Below, in pieces: positions 55,601-57,174 of a stretch of DNA of 64,000 nt (position 1 is its first letter; each line of letters starts with the position of its first letter). The position numbers and the translations under genes were made by a program. Source of the DNA: Ostrinia nubilalis (lineage: Eukaryota > Arthropoda > Insecta > Lepidoptera > Crambidae). The notes under the pieces are model-generated. The model was not told where the DNA came from, did not search any database, and saw only the letters and a list, made by a program, of their open reading frames with translations. The DNA is taken from positions 5,372,001 through 5,436,000 of the forward strand of contig NC_087119.1 of assembly GCF_963855985.1 (NCBI RefSeq). The letters run 5' to 3'.

Positions 55601-57174
55601 AGGTCAAATCGTGGAATTTTTTTAATAAAAACAAAAATATCAATTAAAAAAAAGTAGCTCACTCAGGGTCAAATGTGCGAACTTGTATTCTTAAAATGAC
55701 CTTACCTATACAGTTATACACCCACGAAGTTTGTCTAACCTTCCGCCAAACACCCTGTATCAGGGATGTTGCGGATGCTGATTTTTTAACATACGCGGAT
55801 GCGGATATTTGAAAGCTCACATCCGCGGATGCGGATGCGGATGTTTAAAATCTTATATAAAAAGTATATTAAATTAATAGCATAAGAAATTGCGAAATTA
55901 GCAATTAAATTTTTACAATCAGCCTTATCATTGACTCAAAATAATTACATATTAGTTTGGAGTCGGGAACAACGCTGGCAAAATTGAGTTTTGTTATACT
56001 TAAAACGATAAACTTTACATAATGTTTTTTAACGTTGTAGCCTAGTGTTATTATTACCTACTTGGCGATTTTAATGAAGTAAGACCAATAATAAAAAATT
56101 CCCAATAAACGATTATTTACACACAATGCTTACTGTATCACAATAACACTCAAAATATCTATCTATATGTTACGGTCAAAGTGATAAATGTGAAAATTAT
56201 GAATAATTACCGCATGATTTGGTAAATGTGATTAATATGAGATCATTTATGTGTGTATAAAACTAAAGGAAGCCGGAAACATTGAATTTTCTGATAGATC
56301 CAGTTTATTCTGTAACCTGTTATTGGTGCCGTTTGAAAGAGCTCGTAAAGCACTTTCAGGATCAGGAACCAGTTTTTCGATATCTTGTATGGTTTAGAAA
56401 TAATCGAGTGAGATCACTTATCGTTTCCACCCTGTATAACATTACCTTTAAAATGGTACCATTTTTTTATGTATCTATCTATGGTATCAATTTAAAGGGT
56501 ATAACATTACCTTTAAATGGTACCATTTTCTATGTATCTATGGTATCAATTTAAAGGGTATAACATTACCATTTTAGTTCTTACGATCGATCGCTCGAAA
56601 CGCATAGGGTGATTCCATACTTTTGCTCGCGAGTGTAGTACATATTAAATATTTATGGTAAGGTCACTTTTTGTCAAAAATATCATAAATGATCAATTCA
56701 ATAATTATCTAATAACATAAAATAACAGAATAAACATAAAAAGTAAAACAACTTTCGCTTTGCACTGAATCAGTAAGAGTCCCCCCTACTTTCAGTTTGG
56801 AGGAGAATGGCATACTTATGACATTAAGTTCCCCTTTTGTGCTGATCTATGTGCAAAATACAAATAAGTTTTTAATTAGGTAATAAGAATTCGACTTACC
56901 TTAGTTTGGCCAGTAGAATTTTGGGTACTGGATTAGGTGAGGGAGTGTTTGAGGGGCTGCCAATGGATCCTGAGGTGGAACTGGATACTGTATTGTCTCC
57001 CGATGGACTGGCCGTCGCGAGGCCCGACGGCCCAGGCGTGGGCCCAGTAGTGGAGGTGAGCCCGGTAGTGGAGGTGGGACTGGCTGGCTGGGCTTGGTTC
57101 TGATTGTTGGTGCCCGACGTCCCGGGGGCCAAATTGCGAAGCCACTCCGGACCAAACTTAATACGGTCACCCAT
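1521..57174 (-). CDS. Gigyf: Gigyf (GYF-domain translational repressor), 17 visible coding exons, 3' end off window
   Basis: GIGYF proteins bind the cap-binding protein 4EHP and repress translation of bound mRNAs; the GYF domain binds proline-rich PPGL/PPPG motifs in partners. Visible features in order: N-terminal FGPEWLRNL; 4EHP-binding core RYGREEML (residues 92-99); Arg/Gly-rich stretch (about 138-200); LPEWAVDN (about 317-324) and GTFDASGAF (330-338), both typical of the family; a Met/Gln/Gly-rich tract (about 575-800); a GYF domain (about 923-978) with WYYEDPE, IQGPF, W-Y-x-A-G-F-F and RRACD; then a Lys/Glu-rich tail. Coding segments: 57174-56900, 38063-37928, 33974-33823, 32089-31907, 29098-28992, 26722-26617, 26486-26240, 25977-25511, 25433-24509, 24316-24125, 23679-23530, 23093-22998, 18050-17943, 3468-3181, 2868-2608, 2145-2065, 1633-1521. 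Phases agree at every junction, giving 1295 codons plus 2 nt. The C-terminus lies beyond position 1. A missed small exon in the 14 kb intron (3469-17942) cannot be excluded. Confidence 0.95.
1752..1942. mobile_element. Foldback element enclosing a tRNA-like sequence
   Basis: A perfect 39 bp inverted repeat (1752-1790 and 1904-1942) extends a few more bases with one mismatch. The tRNA-like sequence 1789-1860 lies inside, its 3' acceptor strand being part of the left arm. Confidence 0.6.
1789..1860 (-). tRNA. tRNA-like sequence/tRNA pseudogene, cloverleaf of normal length (GGC at anticodon position)
   Basis: 72 nt fold into a standard cloverleaf: acceptor with 6 of 7 pairs, D-arm GCTC/GAGC, a weak anticodon stem, T-arm GTGGG/CCCGC with loop TTCAATT. 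Box A (TAGCTCAGTTGG) and box B (GGTTCAATTCC) are intact. The base before the anticodon is C instead of the universal U, and the GGC anticodon is not normally used in eukaryotic Ala tRNAs. It is therefore more likely a SINE-type or decayed tRNA than a working gene. Confidence 0.4.
1943..2064. other. Gigyf intron, no feature seen
   Basis: Short intron between exons 17 and 16 (with 1634-1751); AT-rich, no further structure. Confidence 0.6.
2065..2145 (-). CDS. Gigyf: Gigyf coding exon 16
   Basis: GTTAACAG|AAAAGG to AAGAAG|GTCTAT, 27 codons in phase 0, encoding KRSDETSPVKSKKEDKANKK and ELEKEKK. The other two frames contain stops, which fixes the reading frame. Confidence 0.88.
2608..2868 (-). 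CDS. Gigyf: Gigyf coding exon 15 (Gln- then Lys/Glu/Asn-rich)
   Basis: TTCCGCAG|CACAAA to GCCGAG|GTAAAA, 87 codons in phase 0. A Gln/Pro-rich stretch (QQQPTQQPQQAA) passes into a highly charged Lys/Glu/Asn-rich segment, the start of the charged region that precedes the coiled coil. Confidence 0.92.
2869..3180. other. Gigyf intron between exons 15 and 14
   Basis: AT-rich. At 2966-3085 an imperfect inverted repeat pairs 'CCCGCTTACTAATAAAAC' with 'TTTTTATTAGTAAGGGG', resembling a small MITE also seen at 28165-28274. Confidence 0.4.
3181..3468 (-). CDS. Gigyf: Gigyf coding exon 14
   Basis: AATTGCAG|CCGTCA to GCAAAG|GTATGA, 96 codons in phase 0. It contains LPEEIAKEMKTEDQILAQLR followed by ASQNIGGAQNLSFM, a family-typical helix. 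It follows a 14.5 kb intron. Confidence 0.93.
3469..6149. other. AT-rich intron with few recognisable features
   Basis: Apart from the LINE-tail-like repeat at 4868-5045, I see only AT-rich sequence with frequent stops in all frames. Confidence 0.5.
4868..5045. repeat. Dispersed LINE-tail-type repeat
   Basis: Contains ACCTGATGTTAAGTGAGATG and CTGCCCTGTAAGTGCC, a stretch I recognise as highly repeated in Lepidopteran genomes (probably the 3' end of a CR1-like LINE). No coding part is present. Confidence 0.5.
6150..8064. mobile_element. 1.9 kb palindromic (foldback) element
   Basis: Ends GTCCAGTCAAATTAGACATG and its complement, TA at 6148-6149 and 8065-8066. The arms of about 840 bp (to about 6990, and from about 7226) surround a 235 bp spacer. 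Within each arm a second copy of the terminal motif (near 6745 and 7455) repeats the 'TTCGCATA-AGCTGAAAATT' block, so the element looks like one inserted in its own relative. No transposase is seen. Confidence 0.7.
8773..9525. mobile_element. Foldback element with embedded repeat core
   Basis: Arms 8773 to about 9045 and about 9238-9525 are near-perfect inverted copies (CAAAGAAGAACGGTCA at the outer ends). The core 9044-9240 is a member of the ACAGGGTGGAAACG repeat family found elsewhere in the window. Confidence 0.65.
9044..9240. repeat. ACAGGGTGGAAACG repeat family, copy 1
   Basis: Shares TTTTTCGATATCTTGTAT and AATAATCGAGTGAGATCACT with 44423-44620, 45085-45237 and 56273-56437. Its ends, ACAGGGTGG and CATCCTGT, are roughly inverted. 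Confidence 0.6.
9524..9715. repeat. Imperfect direct repeat pair
   Basis: GGGAAGACTGCA starts two about 65 bp similar stretches (9525-9590 and 9651-9715) that both continue to 'AATTCCCACAT-CA-ACCTAATT'. Confidence 0.4.
9734..9846. mobile_element. Small MITE
   Basis: Inverted ends ATGCCTGTTTTCACCATCAA and the complement at 9825-9846, with 35 bp arms and a roughly 40 bp loop. Confidence 0.55.
10310..10402 (+). pseudogene. Possible exon-like remnant
   Basis: After an AG acceptor-like site (GGTTTTCAG) one frame reads CILQIGAEEWSKCYDHVKKI and EKDFIKQDKD before TAA. It looks like the C-terminus of a transposon-type protein, but no upstream exon is found. Confidence 0.2.
10404..11834. other. Intron sequence, nothing recognised
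   Basis: AT-rich, stops in all frames. A GC-richer patch near 11240-11310 has no clear coding frame. Confidence 0.4.
11835..12050. mobile_element. MITE with AATGAGGGCTATCGTTT ends
   Basis: The inverted ends AATGAGGGCTATCGTTT/complement frame three imperfect copies of a 'TGGCGCCACTGT' block near 11868, 11910 (inverted) and 11974. Confidence 0.6.
12051..13650. other. Intron sequence with two weak minus-strand frames
   Basis: Contains a TACA/TATA microsatellite (12546-12574) and a minus-strand frame 12778-13068 with a hydrophobic start but no homology I recognise. A possible signal-peptide exon at 13370-13450 is described under findings. Confidence 0.3.
13657..13663 (+). promoter_or_regulatory. 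TATA box of a candidate antisense nested gene
   Basis: TATAAAA, followed about 30-40 bp later by TTCAGACC, an initiator-like site. A splice donor (GGAAG|GTAATG) follows at 13737. Confidence 0.35.
13693..13736 (+). other. Candidate 5' untranslated exon
   Basis: The sequence from the presumed start to the donor GGAAG|GTAATG contains no ATG. It would splice to the acceptor at 14742. The pairing is inferred; an intermediate exon could lie in between, although 13956-14393 is occupied by two MITEs. Confidence 0.25.
13956..14273. mobile_element. GC-rich MITE with TTA duplication
   Basis: Inner inverted ends CTCGCCCACGGCGACTTTTT and complement (to 14266). TTA at 13953-13955 and 14274-14276. CpG-rich and full of ACGCGCG motifs; the frames across it are by-products of composition. 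Confidence 0.6.
14277..14393. mobile_element. Second GC-rich MITE, sharing the TTA
   Basis: Ends G-GCTCCTGCACACGA and its complement, flanked by TTA at 14274-14276 and 14394-14396. The type fits PIF/Harbinger. It directly abuts the previous MITE. Confidence 0.6.
14743..14874 (+). CDS. Candidate last coding exon of an antisense nested gene, Trp-rich
   Basis: After the acceptor CTTTGTAG the frame is open for 43 codons to TGA. It reads VTGEYGWWMYNPVPGPWM, then GTMDHLLGSVPDWQVLNWFG and NPSLA. Five Trp and several Gly/Pro/Tyr in 43 residues are unlike random AT-rich sequence. A poly(A) signal AATAAA lies at 15105-15110. No start codon precedes it in the candidate first exon, so translation would begin at the in-frame ATG at 14767 or in an unseen exon. 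I do not recognise the protein. It is antisense to Gigyf, in its largest 3' intron. Confidence 0.3.
   Translation, partial: VTGEYGWWMYNPVPGPWMGTMDHLLGSVPDWQVLNWFGNPSLA
15105..15110 (+). terminator. Candidate poly(A) signal
   Basis: AATAAA 230 bp after the stop at 14874. It is relevant only if the antisense gene is real. Confidence 0.25.
15130..16312. other. Intron sequence, nothing recognised
   Basis: AT-rich; no open frame, repeat or palindrome that I can support. Confidence 0.4.
16325..17173. mobile_element. 849 bp element with TCGAGAA-rich ends and 10-12 bp target duplication
   Basis: Starts GGGTTTCTG and ends CAGAAACCC. Direct repeats TATCTTGACGTA abut both ends (16313-16324 and 17174-17185). 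The first and last about 100 bp carry many CTCGAG/TCGAGAA sites. No transposase seen. Confidence 0.65.
17186..17942. other. Intron sequence, nothing recognised
   Basis: AT-rich sequence without supportable features between the 849 bp element and Gigyf exon 13. Confidence 0.4.
17943..18050 (-). CDS. Gigyf: Gigyf coding exon 13
   Basis: GTTCTCAG|GATTCA to CCACAG|GTATTT, 36 codons in phase 0. It begins DSLWGQPSPSADLLWVQP and ends LPLYFWEPQ. The Trp-containing SLWGQ motif recurs in GIGYF proteins downstream of the GYF domain. Confidence 0.92.
18051..19451. other. Intron sequence, nothing recognised
   Basis: AT-rich, stops in all frames. Confidence 0.4.
19452..19598. mobile_element. MITE with GATTCGACCAAAC ends
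   Basis: GCCCGATTCGACCAAAC and GTTTGGTCGAATC form inverted ends about 145 bp apart. TAA lies next to both. Confidence 0.55.
19597..20650 (+). repeat. Tandem duplication of a Helitron-like unit (about 550 bp period)
   Basis: Two near-identical copies start CTAAATATATAAAAGGAGAA (19597 and 20147) and end with CGAAGTCGCGGGCG-CCGCTAGCT. Each holds three degenerate about 120 bp sub-repeats around 'TAGCGGGAAAAA' and 'CTTGAAATTTGG'. The second copy has lost part of its last sub-repeat. The CTAG end and GC-rich 3' block match other Helitron-like pieces in the window. Confidence 0.65.
20663..20850 (+). mobile_element. Helitron-like 3' fragment
   Basis: Ends CGGGCGAAGCCGCGGGCGG followed by AAAGCTAGT, the recurrent GC-rich terminal hairpin plus CTAG of this family. 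Confidence 0.5.
20983..21345 (+). mobile_element. Helitron-like fragment interrupted by a MITE
   Basis: 'AATATTATAAATGCGAATG' and 'TTTGTTACTCTTTACGC' are consecutive in other copies (for example 38214-38300). Here they are split by the MITE 21018-21226. Confidence 0.5.
21018..21226. mobile_element. MITE with ACAGTAGGCGCGCGAG ends
   Basis: ACAGTAGGCGCGCGAGTTCA and complement form 28 bp inverted ends. A TTAC microsatellite lies inside (21051-21088). Confidence 0.6.
21346..22300. other. Intron sequence, nothing recognised
   Basis: AT-rich. The open frame at 21738-22055 has no recognisable domain and looks like chance. Confidence 0.4.
22309..22916. mobile_element. hAT-type MITE (608 bp)
   Basis: Starts TAGAGATGAG and ends CATCTCTA, with an 8 bp target duplication ATTTCCAT at 22301-22308 and 22917-22924. 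Both ends carry several CCTAGTAT motifs. Confidence 0.75.
22998..23093 (-). CDS. Gigyf: Gigyf coding exon 12
   Basis: TTTGCACAG|GATATG to GAATCT|GTAAGT, 32 codons in phase 0, encoding DMVNFPLSGGFDHTPGP and SMLNSQQALGLES. A hAT-type MITE (22309-22916) ends 82 bp downstream of its donor. Confidence 0.93.
23530..23679 (-). CDS. Gigyf: Gigyf coding exon 11 (GYF domain core)
   Basis: TTCCGCAG|AGAAAC to CATATT|GTAAGT, 50 codons in phase 0. It encodes RNIQGPFSSRDMYNWYRAGF and continues through the SL-MVRRACD and RPLGSY motifs. IQGPF, W-x-x-A-G-F-F and the following R-R-x-C-D define the GYF domain. This exon is the strongest single piece of identification in the window. Confidence 0.97.
23893..24117 (-). 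mobile_element. Helitron-like fragment
   Basis: Begins CTAGCTTTCCGCCCGCGGCT and ends with 'TTCGCATTTATAATATTAAG', the reverse of the 44178-44396 copy. It sits 7 bp from Gigyf exon 10's donor side. Confidence 0.55.
24125..24316 (-). CDS. Gigyf: Gigyf coding exon 10 (start of GYF domain)
   Basis: ATACAG|ATGGGG to CCGGAG|GTAAAT, 64 codons in phase 0. It encodes a Gln/Ser/Met-rich stretch and ends with GIADQWYYEDPE, the first strand of the GYF fold, which carries the ligand-binding Trp-x-Tyr. Confidence 0.95.
24509..25433 (-). CDS. Gigyf: Gigyf coding exon 9 (Met/Gln/Gly low-complexity tract)
   Basis: CTTTACAG|TGTCGT to CATCG|GTAAGA, 925 nt. After VVTKRPQDQIVEDIFDMN it runs into a long tract built on GMQG-type repeats with Pro, Leu and Ser, then GIPGLSNSSLFLNQN. 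It is the largest exon. The repeat arrangement may vary in length between species. Overlapping open frames on the plus strand here are shadows of this repeat. Confidence 0.93.
25511..25977 (-). CDS. Gigyf: Gigyf coding exon 8 (Ser/Asp-rich)
   Basis: CAACAG|CAAACC to ATGAT|GTGAGT, 155 codons plus 2 nt. It encodes an acidic Ser-rich region with short repeats around 'LESLEVLSDMSDMARM' and 'LESIDTLSSDLTD'. No catalytic motif is visible. It is probably disordered and regulatory. Confidence 0.92.
26240..26486 (-). CDS. Gigyf: Gigyf coding exon 7 (GTFDASGAF segment)
   Basis: TTTACAG|GGCTG to AAGAAG|GTATTG, 1 nt plus 82 codons, ending in phase 0. It contains AGTFDASGAFHGY, strongly conserved in GIGYF1/2, and EEGLDDWWSSDKAKKLSPKR, an acidic/Trp patch followed by a basic patch. 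Confidence 0.94.
26617..26722 (-). CDS. Gigyf: Gigyf coding exon 6
   Basis: GTTACAG|AG to GAATG|GTTAGT, 106 nt. It encodes RDWGDRSSQDKQSWNSNRR, then GDTQNEENLPEW. The final Trp codon is split TG|G with exon 7, giving LPEWAVDN, a conserved GIGYF stretch. Confidence 0.93.
27009..27150. mobile_element. MITE with CTGAACTGTCC ends
   Basis: CTGAACTGTCC and GGACAGTTCAG are inverted, with internal GGGGGCGC/GGCGCCCC and 'TCAATGACA' pairs. A related stretch lies at 62095-62165. Confidence 0.55.
27165..27390 (+). repeat. Dispersed repeat, related to 50455-50690
   Basis: Both copies share 'GTGACATTGACGTA', 'AATTGTATTTAAAA' and 'CTACCGGCCT' in the same order. Confidence 0.5.
27391..27565 (+). mobile_element. 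Truncated Helitron-like fragment
   Basis: Starts CTGCTAATATTATAAATGCG and reaches 'GACGATCTGTGACAAATT', matching the 38214 copy but lacking the GC-rich 3' end. It is followed by two about 120 bp direct repeats containing ATGGTACCCGGCTCCAATAG (27579 and 27710). Confidence 0.5.
27840..28035 (+). pseudogene. Non-LTR retrotransposon 3' end with (GAA)n tail
   Basis: One frame reads RWSDAVRKTVGGSLHRAVHT (allowing a shift) near the 3' end of a LINE ORF, ending in GAGGAAGAAGAAGAAGAAG. Confidence 0.4.
28361..28505 (+). mobile_element. RTE-type LINE 3' end with (ATG)n tail
   Basis: 'ATGGACCGACGACCTCATAA' and 'GGGGGAGGCCTATGTTCAAC' then ATGATGATGATG: the 3' end of RTE LINEs common in Lepidoptera. Confidence 0.55.
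28790..28974 (+). repeat. Stacked Helitron-like 3' ends
   Basis: Three partial copies of 'GACGATCTGTGACAAACTAA-TTTCACGCGGGTGAAG' with GC-rich ends, in tandem. They end 18 bp from Gigyf exon 5's donor. Confidence 0.45.
28992..29098 (-). CDS. Gigyf: Gigyf coding exon 5 (Trp/Arg-rich)
   Basis: GTTTTAG|CAAGCG to GTGGG|GTCAGT. It encodes KRQGQTTNWRQAREEGEEW and RNQDAGRSRNNQQEKW. The split codon on each side restores Ser and Glu in frame with the neighbouring exons. Confidence 0.92.
29414..29806. mobile_element. TA-type MITE (393 bp)
   Basis: CAACGTGTTAGTGAAAAAGC and its near-complement form the ends; TA at 29412-29413 and 29807-29808. Confidence 0.65.
30068..31497. mobile_element. Foldback element carrying the same ORF in both arms
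   Basis: Arms of about 590 bp (30068-30655 and 30909-31497) match as inverted copies around a 253 bp spacer. Each arm has an open frame of 106 codons: 30305-30625 plus and 31254-30934 minus. Both contain KVENIRIINDPLHVQW and ILVRPSRSLTAVAAPLP. I do not recognise the protein. Confidence 0.6.
31500..31665. repeat. Repeat shared with 60380-60660
   Basis: 'AAAACTGCAAGCATTC' with downstream 'GGGTTTTA-GAGTTGT' occurs here and at 60400-60430; the 'TCCCAAAATTCAA' block recurs inverted at 60630-60645. Confidence 0.4.
31760..31868 (+). mobile_element. RTE-type LINE 3' end with (ATG)n tail
   Basis: 'GCGCTGGACGCAGGCCGCTA' and 'GGAGGCCTATGTACATCAGT', then GATGATGATGATG. It ends 38 bp from Gigyf exon 4's donor side. 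Confidence 0.6.
31907..32089 (-). CDS. Gigyf: Gigyf coding exon 4
   Basis: TTTGTAG|GGCATG to AGAAG|GTAAGC. It completes Arg188 and adds 60 codons, with His/Gly repeats (PHGHGHGLPRMPGF), an Asp/Ser-rich acidic patch and EWTPSKMFRS at the end. Its acceptor lies 77 nt downstream of the stop of the nested peptide gene (32167-32379). Confidence 0.93.
32147..32152 (-). terminator. Poly(A) signal of the nested peptide gene
   Basis: AATAAA on the minus strand, 14 nt after the TAA stop of 32167-32379. It is still upstream of the next Gigyf acceptor. Confidence 0.45.
32167..32379 (-). CDS. Nested single-exon gene for a small secreted peptide precursor (70 aa)
   Basis: A complete 70-codon frame inside Gigyf intron 3, same strand. 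Residues 1-26 form a signal peptide: short polar start, hydrophobic core LTLFLILLYSQAAFG. Next comes YGNYDKIPLVRNKR, ending in a dibasic KR site, then a basic C-terminal part starting ATLGCPIMCPHGRPYYRQ, with two Cys three residues apart and two further Arg-Arg/Arg-rich points. A TATA-like TTAAATAA lies 26-33 nt upstream of the ATG, and an AATAAA (32147-32152) follows the stop after 14 nt. This is compact, but each element is where a small insect secreted-peptide gene would have it. I do not recognise the family. It could be a neuropeptide-like, immune or seminal peptide; function is unknown. It is 77 bp upstream of the next Gigyf exon. Confidence 0.6.
   Translation of the reverse strand: MITIANRFVELTLFLILLYSQAAFGYGNYDKIPLVRNKRATLGCPIMCPHGRPYYRQTPILEDRRFYSKL
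32405..32412 (-). promoter_or_regulatory. TATA-like box of the nested peptide gene
   Basis: TTAAATAA read on the minus strand, 26-33 nt before the ATG at 32379. It implies a very short 5'UTR. A second AT-rich site (AATATATC) lies closer to the ATG. Confidence 0.3.
32780..33553 (+). pseudogene. Decayed remnant of a multi-copy arthropod ORF family
   Basis: The 5' part, across frameshifts, gives FICGEDMFK and EPLNHRDDCYF; the 3' part gives GEQIHQGLRTIEGRYQGHWN followed by AHMMADCC. From memory these match the two ends of a repetitive protein family of unknown function (Cys-rich N-terminus, C-terminal 'GE-HQD-ERYQG-W' block). The middle is missing and many stops are present. Confidence 0.4.
33823..33974 (-). 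CDS. Gigyf: Gigyf coding exon 3 (Arg/Gly-rich)
   Basis: CACAG|AGAGAA to GGAAG|GTAAAC, 50 codons plus 2 nt. It encodes an RG-rich segment with MGRGMGRGMS and LPFVRQTSMGR, matching the RGG-type region after the 4EHP motif in the family. Confidence 0.93.
34713..34787. repeat. Perfect 28 bp-stem hairpin
   Basis: GCCTAGAGTAAAGTTCTTAG plus 8 more bases pairs without mismatch with 34760-34787; the loop is 19 nt. Confidence 0.6.
35710..36441 (+). repeat. G-rich minisatellite, about 20 units
   Basis: Units of about 25-45 bp, of the form TACCCAGCTTCTGGCCTGGG, then G-runs up to 18, then TAAGTCA. The plus strand carries many GGG/GGGG runs within short distances, so G-quadruplexes are possible. Unit length and spacer vary. 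Confidence 0.85.
37740..37895 (+). mobile_element. Helitron-like 3' fragment
   Basis: Ends ACGAAGTCGCGGGCGGCCGC followed by TAG, the same end as the 19.6-20.6 kb units. It stops 33 bp from Gigyf exon 2's donor. Confidence 0.5.
37928..38063 (-). CDS. Gigyf: Gigyf coding exon 2 (4EHP-binding motif)
   Basis: GACAG|A opens the exon and the A completes Arg92. It encodes YGREEMLALYD, the core of the 4EHP-binding motif, then PPELKYIDMLYQPRGKPPF. It ends in phase 0 at ATG|GTAAGA. The preceding 18.8 kb intron holds the Tc1 nest, the LTR element and the candidate internal promoter. Confidence 0.95.
38214..38412 (+). mobile_element. Helitron-like element
   Basis: From 'TAATATTATAAATGCAAAAG' to 'GGGTGAAGCCGCGGGCAAAA' plus GCTA. 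A GGATGTCT microsatellite (38234-38280) is expanded near its 5' end. Confidence 0.55.
38747..38980. repeat. Two tandem 117 bp units
   Basis: ATAATGAAACACGAATAGGT begins units at 38747 and 38864; both end CATCATCGGACCCTGGATAC. They differ at only a few positions. Confidence 0.8.
39169..39600 (+). mobile_element. Helitron-like element with a 260 bp insertion
   Basis: The family sequence breaks after 'GATGAAACTTTACAGTA' (39262) and resumes with 'AGAATAACAATGTATAGG' (39510). The insert includes ATGAACCCTGAACCAGAAGA, which looks like an LTR-element leader and gag start. Confidence 0.5.
39795..40073 (-). CDS. Unassigned coding-like block with intact splice sites (93 codons)
   Basis: The minus strand is open from the acceptor GCTTAG| to the donor GGCAG|GTGTAG, 93 codons in phase 0. 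It contains YKIVWLHRACNGQPRAQLL and GVPYGSGSRLNGNLCFSDDQ. It is GC-richer than its surroundings. The phase does not fit Gigyf (phase 2 is needed here), so it is not a Gigyf exon. The plus strand is also open, so it may be an old repeat or retrocopy. I do not recognise it. Confidence 0.25.
40130..41140. other. Intron sequence, nothing recognised
   Basis: AT-rich; an AAAC microsatellite at 40953-40967. Confidence 0.4.
41149..41952. repeat. Paired arrays of a degenerate TTTGGCAAA motif
   Basis: Two arrays (41149-41345 and 41738-41952), inverted relative to each other, each with about 10-12 units of roughly 17 bp such as 'CATTTGGCAAATTCT'. The roughly 390 bp between them is unrelated and includes a GC-rich patch (41521-41570) and three CCTAA units. 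Confidence 0.65.
41990..43230. other. Intron sequence with a GC-richer patch
   Basis: 42095-42265 is GC-richer with several CpGs, without a coding frame I can support. The rest is AT-rich. Confidence 0.35.
43237..43282. repeat. 46 bp perfect palindrome
   Basis: Left half AATTTCGCTTCGCCATTGAC plus ATA pairs exactly with the right half, centre TATA. Confidence 0.9.
44178..44396 (+). mobile_element. Helitron-like element
   Basis: From 'AATATTATAAATGCGAAAGT' with (GTCT)n to 'GGGCGAAGCCGCGGGCGGAA' plus AGCTAGT. Most complete copy in the window. Confidence 0.6.
44423..44620. repeat. ACAGGGTGGAAACG repeat family, copy 2
   Basis: TACAGGGTGGAAACGATAAG, then GATCTCACTCGATTATTTCT as in copies 1, 3 and 4 (orientation opposite to copy 4). 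Confidence 0.6.
44635..44904. mobile_element. Near-perfect palindromic MITE
   Basis: ACAGGGTGTTTGGTAAATGG ... complement to CACCCTGT, arms about 120 bp, TA-flanked. Confidence 0.75.
45085..45237. repeat. ACAGGGTGGAAACG repeat family, copy 3
   Basis: Ends CGTTTCCACCCTGTAT; contains TTTTTCGATATCTTGTAT. Confidence 0.6.
45830..46030 (-). promoter_or_regulatory. CpG-rich block with splice donor: possible internal promoter/alternative first exon
   Basis: A markedly GC- and CpG-rich block in an AT-rich intron. On the minus strand it ends at CCCG|GTAAGA (intron begins at 45829), a consensus donor. Joined to coding exon 2, the short ATG upstream of this donor would be out of frame, so an isoform starting here would have to initiate at a later ATG. 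A promoter for an unrelated transcript, or a GC-rich repeat, is also possible. Confidence 0.35.
45961..45973. promoter_or_regulatory. Perfect X-box (RFX-type) palindrome
   Basis: GTTGCCTAGCAAC matches the inverted-repeat consensus bound by RFX transcription factors (GTTGCC half-sites). It lies within the CpG-rich block 45830-46030. Confidence 0.5.
46040..47060. other. Intron sequence, nothing recognised
   Basis: AT-rich with a short CA microsatellite (46224-46240). Confidence 0.4.
47062..47354. mobile_element. MITE/foldback with GGCGTC-T-run arms
   Basis: CAATGCC...GGCATTG ends; inner arms GGCGTC, T-run, CGCGCGGCCATCGACC pair with 47290-47331. Confidence 0.6.
47521..48579 (-). mobile_element. 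Small non-autonomous LTR retrotransposon (TRIM-like)
   Basis: Two LTRs (48331-48579 and 47521-47918) of about 249 bp net, TGTGGCGAC...CCCACA read on the minus strand, with 4 bp duplication CATG (47517-47520, 48580-48583). Next to the first LTR is a primer site TGGTGACCCCGACGTGAT, complementary to the 3' end of tRNA-Trp. A purine tract GGGGGGAGTGG precedes the second LTR. The 412 bp interior has only a short Ser/Pro-rich frame (48311-47964) and no gag-pol, so it must depend on another element. Confidence 0.75.
47642..47780. mobile_element. 139 bp MITE inserted in one LTR
   Basis: CAGGTTGGAATATTGTAATA ... near-complement to CCACCCTG, TA on both sides (47640-47641, 47781-47782). Absent from the other LTR, so it arrived after the LTR element. 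Confidence 0.75.
48600..49930. other. Intron sequence, nothing recognised
   Basis: AT-rich, GC-richer patch at 49620-49690 without a frame I can support. Confidence 0.35.
49938..50085. repeat. hAT-like CGAATATTCG repeat, also at 54595-54755
   Basis: Both copies share 'GTATTCGCCGAATAGTAGA', 'ACCGAATATTCGTATTCGG' and 'CCGAACACTATAGCCA' in order. They flank the transposon nest 50697-54514. Confidence 0.5.
50455..50690 (+). repeat. Dispersed repeat, related to 27165-27390
   Basis: Ends CTACCGGCCTCTTA just before the Tc1 element, as the 27 kb copy ends CTACCGGCCTTTAA. Confidence 0.5.
51094..52669 (+). pseudogene. Decayed Tc1 transposase A, split by a LINE
   Basis: Starts MGRGKPVGKE, with HTH-like QISKDLTLPRST, later WTSDQCRSIIWSDESKFEV (first catalytic Asp in SDES) and SPIETLWWKMEKVL (Glu). 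The second catalytic position reads FQQNGAS, Asn where the family has Asp, followed by a stop. Several stops and shifts are present. The C-terminus IESKGDRTKW-stop resumes at 52637 after the LINE. Confidence 0.8.
52081..52636 (-). pseudogene. 5'-truncated LINE inserted in transposase A
   Basis: Poly(A) on the minus strand (T-run 52081-52096). The minus frame reads YNTDKFKTKRVHNYPTRLAK, KNKLMVPKIHNYFGKRTRQW and LNDILSRNHLKYKLKKYYL before a stop: a typical C-terminal end of a LINE ORF2. The host transposase codons continue directly on both sides. Confidence 0.7.
52908..54495 (+). mobile_element. Tc1 element B, inserted in the right end of element A
   Basis: CACTTCTGGACACATCTAT ... complement; TA at 52906-52907 and 54496-54497. 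Removing it restores the inverted end of element A, which proves the order of insertion. Confidence 0.85.
53224..54234 (+). pseudogene. Tc1 transposase B, one frame with a single stop
   Basis: 336 codons in one frame. N-terminal paired-type HTH (LSRSVVRNVYRRYLETG), a GRPR-like motif (RRQGRPRSR, residues 50-58), then the DD34E triad: D144 in FSDES, D238 in MHDNARAH, E273 in SPDMNPIEHMW, with 34 residues between the last two. The only disruption I see is TGA at codon 186 (53779-53781), where relatives have Trp (VWGG). The source copy must have been active recently relative to the other elements here. Confidence 0.85.
55045..55758. mobile_element. TA-type MITE with ACAGGGTGTTTGG ends
   Basis: ACAGGGTGTTTGGCGGAAGG ... 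complement; arms about 110 bp, including AGGTAAGGTCATTTTAAG. The end matches the palindromic MITE at 44635-44904. Confidence 0.7.
55763..55860. repeat. hAT-like GCGGATGCGGATG repeat end
   Basis: CAGGGATGTTGCGGATGC followed by several GCGGATGC units; opposite end not found. Confidence 0.35.
56273..56437. repeat. ACAGGGTGGAAACG repeat family, copy 4
   Basis: Contains TTTTTCGATATCTTGTAT and ends CGTTTCCACCCTGTAT. Confidence 0.6.
56435..56575. repeat. Tandem repeat, 65/59 bp units
   Basis: TATAACATTACC begins units at 56435, 56500 and 56559; each contains AATGGTACCATTTT and GGTATCAATTTAAAGGG. Confidence 0.75.
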
